Origin: Gemmatimonadaceae bacterium
GTDB lineage: Bacteria; Gemmatimonadota; Gemmatimonadetes; Gemmatimonadales; Gemmatimonadaceae
Assembly (NCBI GenBank): GCA_022843265.1
Contig: JALHNZ010000006.1
Coordinates: 1-64,000 of the forward strand
DNA length: 64,000 bases
Direction of reading: 5' to 3'
Shown here: positions 42,803-52,274 of the stretch, in pieces
How the letters are laid out: every line of letters starts with the position of its first letter
How positions within the stretch are numbered: the first letter of the stretch is position 1
Position numbers and translations under genes: made by a program
Notes under the pieces: generated by a model
Seen by the model: the letters and a program-made list of their open reading frames with translations, nothing else
Told to the model about the DNA's origin: nothing
The model's database searches: none

Positions 42803-43837
42803 TCACGCCGCAATCGTCAGCGTCACCGCGCGCACGGCGTTGTTGCCGTAGCCCAGCCGATTCCATTCTGCGGTATCCGGTTGCGTTGCGCCAGTCTCAT
42901 CGCTCGCACGACTGCGCAGCACGAGCCGGCCCGCCACGGGCATGGGGCAGCGAAATACCCACGGCGTCCACGCGTGTGGACTGGCGGCGGTCTCAAGCTC
43001 AGCGGATTCCCAGCGTTCACCGCCGCCGACCGCGACTTCAACCTTCGTGATGGCGCCGAACCCGGACCAGGCCCATCCACGCACCTCAAGCTGCGCACCT
43101 GAGATCACGCAGTCGGGCGCGGGGGACGTAATCAGCGACTTCACCCGCATACGCGTCACCGGCGTGTTCGTGCCGCCTGCATCATACACGTAGCGCTGCG
43201 ATTGAAAGTATCCAGTGAACGGTGTCGTCAAGAGCGATACGCGCTGCAGCCACTTCACATTCGCCATGCCATACCAGCCGGGCACGATGAGGCGCACCGG
43301 CGCGCCGTGCATGGTGGGAATAGGCGCCCCATTCATTTCGTACGCGACCAGCGTGTCGGGATCATTCGCGGCGGCCAACGGCATGGCGCGTGCAAAGCGC
43401 ACGTCGCTCTGATGCAAGGCATCCTCACGCGGCCCGTAATCGGCGCCTTCCGCCAGCACTTCGATCACATCCGATGACACGCCTACGCGAGCCAGCACCT
43501 CGCGCAATCGTGCGCCGCGCCAGCGCGCGCTGCTGACCGCACCACTTGCCCACGGCTCGCCATCGGGAAGCGGCTGCATGCCAAGCCGATCGTTCCCCGC
43601 GCATTCCATCGTGATCAGGACTTCATGCGCTGGCAGGGCGCGCAATGCATCAAGCGAAAAGCTCTGCGCGTCCAACACGGCACCGCCTACCGACAACTCG
43701 TACTCCTCAAGAGAGAGCTGCGGCGTCGCAAAGTTCGAGCGAACGTAGTGCGCGTTGCGCGGCGTCTCGTGGGCAGTCAGCTCTGCGAGCGCCGTCTCGG
43801 CGTTGTACGGCTGCGTGTTTACCAGATGTCGTGTCAT
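42803..43837 (-). CDS. Sulfite oxidase-like molybdoenzyme
   Basis: A 344-residue protein of the sulfite-oxidase superfamily without a heme b5 domain. The Mo-coordinating Cys is C79 in TMECAGNDR. The Moco-binding region has YGPREDALHQSDVRF, PIPTMHGAPVRLIVPGWYGMANVKWLQRVSL, and the C-terminal dimerisation domain follows (VISGAQLEVRGWAWSG, EWNRLGYGNNAV). The start at 43837 (MTRHLVNTQPYN) leaves no signal peptide, so either the enzyme is cytoplasmic or its true start has a different leader; most bacterial sulfite dehydrogenases of this type are exported. Divergent from cls. Confidence 0.88.
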   Translation of the reverse strand: MTRHLVNTQPYNAETALAELTAHETPRNAHYVRSNFATPQLSLEEYELSVGGAVLDAQSFSLDALRALPAHEVLITMECAGNDRLGMQPLPDGEPWASGAVSSARWRGARLREVLARVGVSSDVIEVLAEGADYGPREDALHQSDVRFARAMPLAAANDPDTLVAYEMNGAPIPTMHGAPVRLIVPGWYGMANVKWLQRVSLLTTPFTGYFQSQRYVYDAGGTNTPVTRMRVKSLITSPAPDCVISGAQLEVRGWAWSGFGAITKVEVAVGGGERWESAELETAASPHAWTPWVFRCPMPVAGRLVLRSRASDETGATQPDTAEWNRLGYGNNAVRAVTLTIAA

Positions 43838-43908
43838 GCTGTGCAAGTTACTGGCGCCGCGCGCAGGCGCGCTATTGTGACAGCGTGCCCCGGTCGCCAT
43901 CATCTACC

Positions 43909-45360
43909 ATGCTCTCGTTCCTGGCCGACCTGTGGCCCGTTGTCGTATCAATCGGCCACATCATGGCCGCAATTGGCGTGACGATTGATGCCGTGTTGCG
44001 CAAGCGACAGGTGCCTGCAGTCATCGGCTGGGTGGGGCTCGCCTGGTTGGCGCCGGTCATCGGCTCCATGCTCTACGTCGGATTCGGCATCAACCGCATC
44101 AAGCGCGCCGCAACGGCGTTACAGCGTGAACCGGTGCTTGGCGACACGGGAGAGTTTCGCGCGGCGATGGCCGGCGCCGAGTTCATGAACGCATTGGCCG
44201 CACAACACCCAACGCTTCCAGGTCTGGCGCGACTGGGATTGCAGACCACAGGCAATCCGCTTATGCCTGGCAATCGCATCAGTCTGCTGCGTGATGGCGA
44301 TGAAGCGTATCCGGCGATGCTCGACGCAATCAACGCCGCACAAAAAACGATCACACTGCTCAGCTACATTTTCGACAATGACGCAACAGGTGAGACGTTT
44401 CTTCACGCGCTCACCGCGGCGGCGGCGCGCGGGGTGGCCGTTCGCGTATTGATTGACGACGTCGGATCTCGCTACACGCGACCAACGATGACCTCACGAC
44501 TTCGTGAAGCCGGAATCCCCGTTGCCACATTCTTGCCAACGCGACTGCCGCGTCTCTTTCGCTACGCGAACTTGCGCAATCACCGCAAGATTCTGGTGGT
44601 GGACGGGCACATTGGTTTCACCGGCGGTATGAACATTCGTGATGGACACTGGCTGTCAAAGAATCCGAAGGGTCCCGTGCGCTGTTTGCACTTTCGTGTG
44701 GATGGACCGGTGGTCTACGAGTTGCAGCGCGCATTCGGTGTGGACTGGGCGTTTTGCACACGCGAAGCACTGGATCGAGATCCGTGGTTTCCCAGGCTAA
44801 CCGAACACGGCAGCATTGTCGCACGCGGCGTGCCGCACGGGCCAGACAGTGATCTTGAGAATATTCTCGAGCTCATTCTCGGCGCGCTGTCGGCCGCAAC
44901 GCATCATGTGCGCATTATCAATCCGTACTTTTTGATTGACGAAGTGTTGTTGCGCGCGCTTCAGGTGGCGGCAATGCGCGGCGTCGCGGTCGACATTGTC
45001 GTGCCCGCGAAGAGCAACCTGCTCATTATGGATTGGGCGATGACGCCGCAGTTCAGGCCGCTGCTTGAGAAGGGCTGCCGCGTCTTTCGCTCACCGGCGC
45101 CATTTGATCACACCAAGGCGTTCACGGTGGACGGGCAGTGGAGTTTGATTGGCTCCACCAACTGGGATGCACGCAGCCTGCTGCTGAACTTCGAGTTCAA
45201 CCTGGAATGTTACGATGTCGAGCTGACCGCGCAGCTTGACGCGCTCATTGATGAACGCATTGAGAGCGCGCGCCCGATTACACTCGCCGAGCTCAAGGCG
45301 CGCTCTCTGCCGATTCGCTTTCGCGATGGCGTGGCGCGCCTTGGTGCTCCGTATCTGTAG
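43909..45360 (+). CDS. cls: Cardiolipin synthase
   Basis: A 483-residue membrane enzyme. The first ~70 residues have two transmembrane segments (PLDc_N). Two HxKxxxxD motifs of the phospholipase D family are present: HRKILVVD in NHRKILVVDGHIGFTGG, and HTKAFTVD followed by GQWSLIGSTNWDARS. It condenses phospholipids to cardiolipin. The start at 43909 (MLSFLADLWPVVVSIG) begins the first membrane segment. Its start is 71 bases from the divergent sulfite-oxidase start. Convergent with the DUF4399 gene, 6 bases away. Confidence 0.94.
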   Translation: MLSFLADLWPVVVSIGHIMAAIGVTIDAVLRKRQVPAVIGWVGLAWLAPVIGSMLYVGFGINRIKRAATALQREPVLGDTGEFRAAMAGAEFMNALAAQHPTLPGLARLGLQTTGNPLMPGNRISLLRDGDEAYPAMLDAINAAQKTITLLSYIFDNDATGETFLHALTAAAARGVAVRVLIDDVGSRYTRPTMTSRLREAGIPVATFLPTRLPRLFRYANLRNHRKILVVDGHIGFTGGMNIRDGHWLSKNPKGPVRCLHFRVDGPVVYELQRAFGVDWAFCTREALDRDPWFPRLTEHGSIVARGVPHGPDSDLENILELILGALSAATHHVRIINPYFLIDEVLLRALQVAAMRGVAVDIVVPAKSNLLIMDWAMTPQFRPLLEKGCRVFRSPAPFDHTKAFTVDGQWSLIGSTNWDARSLLLNFEFNLECYDVELTAQLDALIDERIESARPITLAELKARSLPIRFRDGVARLGAPYL

Positions 45361-45366
45361 GTTGCG

Positions 45367-45807
45367 TTACTTCTTGACGGTGATGCGAATGGGCTTTGAC
45401 ACCAGATCCCGACTGATCACCTTGTGTTCGTGATCGGCAAGCACAGCGCGCAGGGTATACGTGCCAGGCGCCAGGGTGAGAGTGGTTTCGATCTGCCCCG
45501 CGCCAAAGTGGCGATGCAACGAATCGGCGGGAATCATAACGCCGTCAGCTGGCGCGTCCACGTTGATCAACACGTGAAAATGGCCGGTGCCCTTGAGGTT
45601 CACGCCGGCCGGGGCCACGCCGTAGTTCTTCAGACCAAACTCAACCGGGAACGTGGTGCTCACAGTGGCACCATCGCGCGGCGTGCGCAGCGAGATTTCC
45701 GGTTTGGGCGCAGCAACAGCGGCCGTGGTGCTGGCGGTTTGCGCGTGCACAGTGGTTCCTGAGGCAACAACGAGGAGTAGTGCAGCGATGGCGACGCGAG
45801 TGATCAT
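45367..45807 (-). CDS. Secreted DUF4399-family protein
   Basis: A 146-residue protein with a signal peptide (LLLVVASGTTVHAQ). The core matches the DUF4399 profile: ISLRTPRDGATVSTTFPVEFGLKNYGVAPAGV, GTGHFHVLINVDAP, LHRHFGAGQIETTLTLAPGTYTLRAVLADHEHKVI. Several conserved His (HFH, HRHFG, DHEH) could bind a metal. No function has been assigned to this family that I can vouch for. Confidence 0.9.
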   Translation of the reverse strand: MITRVAIAALLLVVASGTTVHAQTASTTAAVAAPKPEISLRTPRDGATVSTTFPVEFGLKNYGVAPAGVNLKGTGHFHVLINVDAPADGVMIPADSLHRHFGAGQIETTLTLAPGTYTLRAVLADHEHKVISRDLVSKPIRITVKK

Positions 45808-45911
45808 AGGAAATCTCGAAGATGCAGCGGGAAGTCGGCGAGCATCACGCCCGGCGCGAAACGTAGGGTCGATGGTGACGCGATCGTACACCATGGATAC
45901 ACCAAAGATAA

Positions 45912-45943
45912 AGCGCCGGACACGATTCCTCGTGCCCGGCGCT
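45912..45943 (-). terminator. Terminator of the TonB-receptor/propeller operon
   Basis: AGCGCCGG-x-CACG pairs with CGTG-x-CCGGCGCT (12 of 13), with a six-base loop. On the minus strand the hairpin is followed by TTTATCTTT, 26 bases after the stop of the gene at 45969. Confidence 0.85.
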
Positions 45944-45968
45944 CTTGTACCACGTGTGTTCGAGCTCG

Positions 45969-47558
45969 TTAGTTCGGCAGCAGACGCGTCTTCTCGAGGA
46001 AGACTTCGCGCCCCTTCCGCTCCAGCAGATAGACCACACCGTTCGTTCCAAAACCTGCAATGCTGCGACCGGCGGGCAACTGCACGCGGTGCACAAGCTC
46101 TCCCTTGCGGTTAACCACATCGTACGCGAGTCCCGACGCCTCCGGGGCCGCCATGCCAGCCGGCAACATGCCTGCGGGAATCTGACCACGCACGTTGGCC
46201 GGAATCATCGCCGACATCTGCGCGGCCAGGGTCGAGGTCGTAGGCAGAATCCAGAGGTTGCCATCTTTGTCGGCTAACGTGCTGCCGGCGCGAATGGGCG
46301 GGAAATAGTCGGGCAGATAGCTGGCGTCCACCGGGTCAAACGCCGGACGGAAACGTCCCGCGCCACCGCTGGCGGCCATCATCTGTTGTGCACGCTCGGT
46401 GGCTTCTTTCGAGGCCGTCTTGAGCGAGTCAACGATCTTGTCCTTTTCTTCGTCGGTAATGCGCTTCCAGTCGAACGGCAGCGGCGCTGAACGCTGCACC
46501 GACCCATCAGGACCGATGTAGTCAATGCGATAGTCGAGCACACGCACAACCGCGACCGTACCGTCAGCCAGCAGTGCCCAGTCATCGTTCTGCGGCAGCG
46601 GATTCATCTTCACGCTCATTTGCGTGCCGCCGTCTTCCGTGGCCTTCATTTCAACCTGCGGATTCGTCACGCGCATGAACGCGACCGTGTCGGTCTTTCG
46701 CGTATCGAAGTTCGCGCGCAGGATCGGTACCGAGTCGGGCAGGTTCTGCTGATTAAACGAACGCGTGCGACGCTCACCGTTCACAGTGATCTGCGCGCTG
46801 TTGGCGCCGCCACCGGGGAATCGGTCTTCCTGCACCGCCGCAACCTGTCGACGAATCTCCGCCGCCGTCTGCTGGTTAGGATTGGCTGGCGCCGTCTGAC
46901 CACCACGACCGCCTTGCGCCTGTGCGCCCTGGCCCGGCTGGCCGGTCTGTCCACCGCGACCGCCGCCACCCGCACCGCCGCCACCGCCAAACATTCCGCC
47001 CGCCATGCCCATCATACCTGGCGTGCCTGCGAAGCCACCACCAAAGCCGCCGCCACCTCCACCGCCAGTGCGGTAAATCAGGCGACCCTCTGAATCGAAC
47101 GCGTTCGAACCAAGGTTCGCGTTCGCCAACTGATTGAGATCGTTGGAGCGAGGCGCTGACATCACGCGCACCATTTCACCACGTGCGTTGAGCACCAGCA
47201 TCGACAGCGTGGCCGGATCAACGATTAGCGTGGAGTCTGCAATGTACGGCAACAATCCCGCGTTGCGCTGGCCATAGGGAATGGCCGCCTCGAACGTATC
47301 CGCGACAACTTTGGAAATCTTGAGATCTTGATCAAACAGAACGATCTGACGGCGCGTGCCATCATTCACGAGCAACGTCCCGTTGCTCAGCGCACGCAGC
47401 GTGTTCACGTTGCCAAGTGACTGCGCCGTTTTGGCTTCCACCGGGCCGAGCTTGCGCACCGGAATCTGCACCGCCTTGGCGGCCGTCGAATCTTGCGCCG
47501 CCAACGGAGCGGCGAACAGCGCCATCGTCGCGAAGGAATACAGTGTCTTACGCATCAT
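45969..47558 (-). CDS. Secreted propeller protein with glycine-rich insertion
   Basis: A 529-residue protein with a signal peptide (MMRKTLYSFATMALFAAPLAAQ). The 6-bladed-propeller-like repeats include LGNVNTLRALSNGTLLVNDGTRRQIVLFDQDLKISKVVAD, NDDWALLADGTVAVVRVLDYRIDYIGPDG and the closing LAYDVVNRKGELVHRVQLPAGRSIAGFGTNGVVYLLERKG. Between them, about residues 165-230, lies a Gly-rich stretch (FGGGFAGTPGMMGMAGG, then GGRGGQTGQPGQGAQ), low-complexity and likely unstructured. An in-frame ATG at 47618 abuts the receptor stop (TAATG) and could couple translation, but 47558 begins the signal peptide. It ends at the terminator at 45912-45943. Confidence 0.82.
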   Translation of the reverse strand: MMRKTLYSFATMALFAAPLAAQDSTAAKAVQIPVRKLGPVEAKTAQSLGNVNTLRALSNGTLLVNDGTRRQIVLFDQDLKISKVVADTFEAAIPYGQRNAGLLPYIADSTLIVDPATLSMLVLNARGEMVRVMSAPRSNDLNQLANANLGSNAFDSEGRLIYRTGGGGGGGFGGGFAGTPGMMGMAGGMFGGGGGAGGGGRGGQTGQPGQGAQAQGGRGGQTAPANPNQQTAAEIRRQVAAVQEDRFPGGGANSAQITVNGERRTRSFNQQNLPDSVPILRANFDTRKTDTVAFMRVTNPQVEMKATEDGGTQMSVKMNPLPQNDDWALLADGTVAVVRVLDYRIDYIGPDGSVQRSAPLPFDWKRITDEEKDKIVDSLKTASKEATERAQQMMAASGGAGRFRPAFDPVDASYLPDYFPPIRAGSTLADKDGNLWILPTTSTLAAQMSAMIPANVRGQIPAGMLPAGMAAPEASGLAYDVVNRKGELVHRVQLPAGRSIAGFGTNGVVYLLERKGREVFLEKTRLLPN

Positions 47559-47617
47559 GTTGACGGGCTCTGAAGAAGAAAACAACAGCCGATGAGCGAG
47601 CGTGCGGTTCGTGTGCA

Positions 47618-50600
47618 TTAGCGACCGCCTCGGCCGCCGCCACCACCCATTCCACCCATTCCACCACCGCCGCCACCAGCGGTCCCCGAGCGAATGGCAC
47701 GCAGTGAACGCGCGTCCATGAACGCGGCCAGCTGCGCCGGCAACAAGCGATACTGCTCGGCGGACAACAGGGATTTGATTTCCGGCACAATGCGCAGCAG
47801 CATGTCGACCGTCTGCTCACGACCCTTGCGGTACTTGTTGAACGCGATGTCGTGATTAAAACGATCGGGCAGTTCGGCAAACTCGCGTGCGAGCGGTGCC
47901 CAGACCGAATCACTCTTGAGCACGTACCAGCGATTCAACGTGGCCAGGCTGTCTGCCTGCTTACGCGTCAGGCGCAGCGTGTCGGACTGCTGGAGAATCT
48001 GCGCCATTGGGTTGAGCAGACCAGCGCTCACCGTACCGCGCAGCTGCTGCGCGCTCGGCTTGTTGCCAGGACGCGTGCGACCACGGTCAAGCGTCTGCAT
48101 GAGCGTCTGCCGTTCACGCGTGGGGCCAACGTCGAATGTGAGCGACGCGGTGATCGACGTTGGCGAGCGTACCGCATTCTGCTGCGGACGCGTGTTGCCA
48201 AAGCGCTCGTTCACTTCGTACGCGTATTCCTTAGTGAGCGGGTTAAAGCCGCGCACGTACAGCAACTGGTCGTCAGCAATTGGTGTTTGTCCCCAACCCT
48301 TCAGCTTCTCTTCGCCATTCATCAGGCGATCGAGACCGCCAAGCGGGTTCTGCACGTCAAGACGGAGATTCACGCGCTGCGGCAGGCCAACCATGATCGA
48401 GTTGAACATGATCGACAGGTTTCCCCCAGTTACCCAGGGACGCTTGCAGGAGTTTCGACCGGCGAGCTGTCCAAGCTGCGACAGGATACACTCGCGTGCT
48501 TCACCCGTAGTGCTCGCCAACAGCGCTTCCATTCCCGCCGCAACTCGCGTATCCGGCGTGTTGGCCGGATCGAAAATGAACGCGCGGTCATTGCTGTAGC
48601 TATCGCCGTTCACATCGCCGGCAATGCGCGGTGTGTAAGGCGTTCCAGAGCGAAAATTCATACCATACCTCAACGTCACGCGCTCGAAGAACTGACGAGT
48701 GAGGTTGATCTGGAACGCGTGACGCGAAAAGTTGCCGGGGCCCCACTCGCGCGACATCGGATCACCAACGGTGCTCGAAAATCCGTAAAACTGTTCGCGC
48801 ACATCAGCCAGCACATAGTTCACATTCCACTGAAACGCAGAGTTGAACGCGAGCGGGCTGAGCGTCACGGTGAGCTGCTTGCTTTCGCTGGTCAGACCCG
48901 ACGTCTGCTGCGTCACCCGACCGAAGTCGTCAACGACACGCGCTTCACGCCAGGCAGTCTGGCCCGTGGTGGGCACGATCACCGACGGCGACACGAACAC
49001 CGGGCGGTTCCCTTCGTTCGCAAGCAGGAACTGCTGCTGGCCCGGGAAATTCAGATCGATGCTGCCCGTCTGCGCGAGGTTGCGTGAGTACGTCGCATCA
49101 ATGGAGCTGCGGAAGCGATTCCCAAGAATCGCACCGGCCCACTGCAGATTCGTACGCAGCGAACGCTGGGCATTGAAGTTGTTGCCAAACAGTGTGACGT
49201 TCGGATTGCTGTTCGAGAACACTGTGCCGGTCGTCCCGTCAGCACACGTAAGCGGAATGTTTCCGACATCAATCTGATAGTCACTCCAGTTCGGCGACGG
49301 CGCGGCGGCGCCAAAGCAGGTGAGCTGCTGCAGCCCGCTCGCCAAACCCGTGTTGTCGATCGCGCCCTGAATGAGCTGCGTATTCGGCGTATTCTGGAAG
49401 ATGCCAATGCCACCGCGCACCACGGCGCGCGGCGCCCGAATCATGCCCGGAATGAATGCAACCTGCGCATCGGTGCCGTACGTCCACGAGAAGCCAACAC
49501 GTGGGCTTACGTACAACCGATTTGGTACCGCGGCGTTGTCGAGGTTGAACGCCGACACCACGGCCGGATTGGTAGTCGGTCCCATCAGGAAACGATTGCC
49601 ATCCACACGCACACCGTACTGCACCTGCACGTCGTTGATCGGACGCCACGCGTCACCGAGCGACATCGCGCCCACAACCTGGCTGCCGTTGCGGCGACGC
49701 GGCGCCAGCTGACGGGTGTACGAGGCAGGCGTGCCGGATTGCAGATCAGCCAGCGAGTTGAAGCTGAAGGTGCCAAGCTCGTTTGTGGTGAAGTCCTGCC
49801 AGTAGCTCTCGTAGCGCAGCTCACTGGTGAGCTTCACGCGATGCCGATTGTCGTTGCTGAACAACGAGATGGTGTTGACGAGACCGAGATTGGAGTTGCC
49901 GCTCTGCGTGTTCGAGTTGGGGCTTCCACCGAACGAGAGGTTACGAACACTGCCCGTACCGTTCTCAAGCGTGGAGTTCACACGCACCGAAGCGGCCGGC
50001 AAAAACGCGTAGGGATCCTGACCGCTGCGGCTGATGCTTGCGCCGAGCGATGTTTCCGTGAGTGCGCCGAACAAGCCAAGCAAACCGCTCTGACGCAGCT
50101 GCAGTGACCCACTGTACGACAGGCTCTTGCCCTGACGCGTGGGCGTGGAGAGCGCAGATCCACCGCCACCGCCACCGCCACCAAATCCACCACCGCCGCC
50201 GCCCGCCGGCACCGAGCGATTGAAGTTGCCCGACATGGCTAACGAGTAGGTATTGCCACGCGCCGAGTTCAGCGGCGTAAAGTCAAAGCTCGTGAGCAAG
50301 CTGCCGCTCGTACGAATCGTCTGTCCCGGGAACCCCGCGATGTTCGCCGGCAGCCCCTGACCACCGAGGATATCCAGGAAGCGCGAAACAGAGTCGACCG
50401 CAACACCCGCAGTGTTGAGACCAAGCGAGTTCGTATTCAGCAATGTCTGCAAATCATTCAGACGGCTGTCAAACTGGAATGATCCGTTGTAAAACAGCCG
50501 ATCAAACGAAATCGGACCGGACGCTGAACCGCCGACCGAAATGTTGGTGTACTGCTGGCCGGTGGCCGCCGCGGCGCGGTCGGTCCACTGCATGGCCGGC

Positions 50601-51364
50601 GCAACGAGATTCGAGCTCAGCGAACGACGCATGAAGTTCGAGCCGGCGCGCGTGCGCAACGAAATCTGTCCGCCCGAAAAACCACCGCGTGCCACATCGT
50701 ACGGCGACGTGGAAAGCGACTGGAACACCGCCGCATCACGCGGAATGTTTGTTTCACCAAATCCGAGGCCGTTGAGCTGCGTGTTGTTCTGATCGCCGCC
50801 CAACCCGAACACAGAGAACTGATCCGCGCCGCCATCGGCACCCGGAATCAGCTGCACGCCCGGAATCGCCGACGCCATGGCCACGAGGTCGCCCATCTGC
50901 TCAGCCGTAAGCTGCGCGGCGTTCGCATCCGCCAGATCGCGTTCGTTACCGCTCACGTCACCCACCGTATCACCGCGCGTCGCGGCCGCACGAGTCGTCA
51001 CCGTCAAGGCATCGAGGTTCACCGCGGCCGGCGCCATGCGCGCGTCAGCAATCAGGATTTCCTGATCGGCCGTGCGCTTCACCTGATAGCGGCGCGGCGT
51101 GAGGCCGATCGCATTAAAGCTCACCCAGTAGTCACCTTCACCACCGGGGAACGAGATGGTGTATCGACCATCGCGGCCCGACGTCACGCGTCGGCTCACC
51201 TGACCGGTGAGCGTGGTGGCCGTCACCGTAACGTTTGGAATTCCTTGGCCATCCGGGCCCGTAACGCGTCCGCGGATGATATCGACGCCCTGAGCGGCTA
51301 GCGGTGACGCAAAGCCGAGGACGAGAAGCAGGGCCCCGAGGGCCAGAGATCGTAGAGTATGCAC
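47618..51364 (-). CDS. TonB-dependent receptor with regulatory domain and Spy/CpxP-like tail
   Basis: A 1248-residue outer-membrane receptor starting at GTG 51364 with signal MHTLRSLALGALLLVLGFASPLAAQ. A CarboxypepD-regulatory domain (IIRGRVTGPDGQGIPNVTVTA) and the plug domain (DALTVTTRAAATRGD; MGDLVAMASAIPGVQLIPGADGGADQFSVFGLGGDQNNTQLNGLGFG) precede the barrel, which ends with a TonB-receptor-type strand set (ASLTFDVGPTRER). A Gly-rich loop (GGGGGGFGGGGGGGGS) lies in the barrel near residue 395. The last ~130 residues are not barrel: they carry LTRKQ and LSAEQ, the LTxxQ motif of Spy/CpxP periplasmic chaperones, then a poly-Gly/Met tail. The C-terminus would be periplasmic. Substrate is unknown. 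Confidence 0.9.
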   Translation of the reverse strand: MHTLRSLALGALLLVLGFASPLAAQGVDIIRGRVTGPDGQGIPNVTVTATTLTGQVSRRVTSGRDGRYTISFPGGEGDYWVSFNAIGLTPRRYQVKRTADQEILIADARMAPAAVNLDALTVTTRAAATRGDTVGDVSGNERDLADANAAQLTAEQMGDLVAMASAIPGVQLIPGADGGADQFSVFGLGGDQNNTQLNGLGFGETNIPRDAAVFQSLSTSPYDVARGGFSGGQISLRTRAGSNFMRRSLSSNLVAPAMQWTDRAAAATGQQYTNISVGGSASGPISFDRLFYNGSFQFDSRLNDLQTLLNTNSLGLNTAGVAVDSVSRFLDILGGQGLPANIAGFPGQTIRTSGSLLTSFDFTPLNSARGNTYSLAMSGNFNRSVPAGGGGGGFGGGGGGGGSALSTPTRQGKSLSYSGSLQLRQSGLLGLFGALTETSLGASISRSGQDPYAFLPAASVRVNSTLENGTGSVRNLSFGGSPNSNTQSGNSNLGLVNTISLFSNDNRHRVKLTSELRYESYWQDFTTNELGTFSFNSLADLQSGTPASYTRQLAPRRRNGSQVVGAMSLGDAWRPINDVQVQYGVRVDGNRFLMGPTTNPAVVSAFNLDNAAVPNRLYVSPRVGFSWTYGTDAQVAFIPGMIRAPRAVVRGGIGIFQNTPNTQLIQGAIDNTGLASGLQQLTCFGAAAPSPNWSDYQIDVGNIPLTCADGTTGTVFSNSNPNVTLFGNNFNAQRSLRTNLQWAGAILGNRFRSSIDATYSRNLAQTGSIDLNFPGQQQFLLANEGNRPVFVSPSVIVPTTGQTAWREARVVDDFGRVTQQTSGLTSESKQLTVTLSPLAFNSAFQWNVNYVLADVREQFYGFSSTVGDPMSREWGPGNFSRHAFQINLTRQFFERVTLRYGMNFRSGTPYTPRIAGDVNGDSYSNDRAFIFDPANTPDTRVAAGMEALLASTTGEARECILSQLGQLAGRNSCKRPWVTGGNLSIMFNSIMVGLPQRVNLRLDVQNPLGGLDRLMNGEEKLKGWGQTPIADDQLLYVRGFNPLTKEYAYEVNERFGNTRPQQNAVRSPTSITASLTFDVGPTRERQTLMQTLDRGRTRPGNKPSAQQLRGTVSAGLLNPMAQILQQSDTLRLTRKQADSLATLNRWYVLKSDSVWAPLAREFAELPDRFNHDIAFNKYRKGREQTVDMLLRIVPEIKSLLSAEQYRLLPAQLAAFMDARSLRAIRSGTAGGGGGGMGGMGGGGGRGGR

Positions 51365-51527
51365 GGACGATTGGACGAGGACTTCGGCTGAGCGTTAAGG
51401 CAGCTGGAAAAGGTTCCGCTCAGCGCGTATGCAGCAGACGCAGACCGCTCCCAAATCGTTGGGCGGCTTGCACTTCGCTCTGTTTCGTCCCGTCTGACGT
51501 GCCGTTCGTCCCGAACTCGCTCAACCC

Positions 51528-52256
51528 TCAGGTTGAGCAGGCCTTTGGCTCCAGTTCCGCGCTCACGTCCGTCCCCGCCAACAGTGTCCGCGTGCCCGAC
51601 GCGCTCAAGCAGGGGGCGTTGTGCGGGCCGGCCAGGGTAATCCCGCGCCCCGCAACGTCCAACCAGCTCCCCTCCGGCAGGCCAACGGCTCGGGCCAACG
51701 GGTTCAGCACCAGAAACTCGGCCAATCGTTCGCGGCGCGTCTCACCGCGGAATCCAGGCGGATGGGCATCCGTGAAATGCGCGTTGATATGAAAGTCGAC
51801 CAAACCCAGGGCTGCGAAACCGTTCGGCGCGACAATCGGCATGTCGTTAGTCGTCGCAATGCTCGGCCCGGCGACTACTGAGCCGGCGCTCCATCCTATA
51901 TAGGGGACACCCGCCGCCACGCGGGTGCGTATTGCAGCGAGCACGTCATAGTGCTGCAGCCGTTCGAGCAGCCGGAAGGTGTTGCCGCCGCCGACCACAA
52001 TGCATTCAGCATGGTTGACGGCGTCAGCTGGCTCAGGCGCTTCGTGCACCGATTGCACCGTCACCCCGATCTCGGCAAACGCGGTTCGCACCAATGCCGT
52101 GTACACCTCGGCCGTGATCGTCACGCCCGCGTACGGCACGAACAGCACGCGCTTCACGCTTCCCACATGCGCCCGGATCGACTCGCGCGCGTGTTCGAGA
52201 AATGCTCCGTCTGCATTTCGCGAGTTCGACAGCAACAGCAGTTTACGATCCGACAT
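51528..52256 (-). CDS. pepE: Dipeptidase E (peptidase S51)
   Basis: A 242-residue enzyme of the S51 (aspartyl dipeptidase) family: MSDRKLLLLSNSRNADGAFLEHA, then VLFVPYAGVT, a GGGNTFRLLERL motif, and the nucleophile Ser in YIGWSAGSVVAGPSI. It hydrolyses Asp-Xaa dipeptides in the cytoplasm, and length is normal for the family. A perfect hairpin (51519-51538, GCTCAACC/GGTTGAGC) spans the stop codon. It probably shares a transcript with the LOG gene upstream (19 bases). Confidence 0.92.
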   Translation of the reverse strand: MSDRKLLLLSNSRNADGAFLEHARESIRAHVGSVKRVLFVPYAGVTITAEVYTALVRTAFAEIGVTVQSVHEAPEPADAVNHAECIVVGGGNTFRLLERLQHYDVLAAIRTRVAAGVPYIGWSAGSVVAGPSIATTNDMPIVAPNGFAALGLVDFHINAHFTDAHPPGFRGETRRERLAEFLVLNPLARAVGLPEGSWLDVAGRGITLAGPHNAPCLSASGTRTLLAGTDVSAELEPKACST

Positions 52257-52274
52257 GTTCTTTCGCTCGCATGG

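Noticed and set aside
47852-49087. A 411-residue plus-strand frame opposite the TonB receptor.
   Set aside because: Its composition is arginine- and histidine-rich, as expected for an antisense shadow, and the receptor has complete domain structure on the other strand.
51519-51538. The hairpin across the pepE stop as an intrinsic terminator.
   Set aside because: Perfect 8-bp stem, but it includes coding sequence and there is no T run on the minus strand, so I noted it only in the pepE entry.
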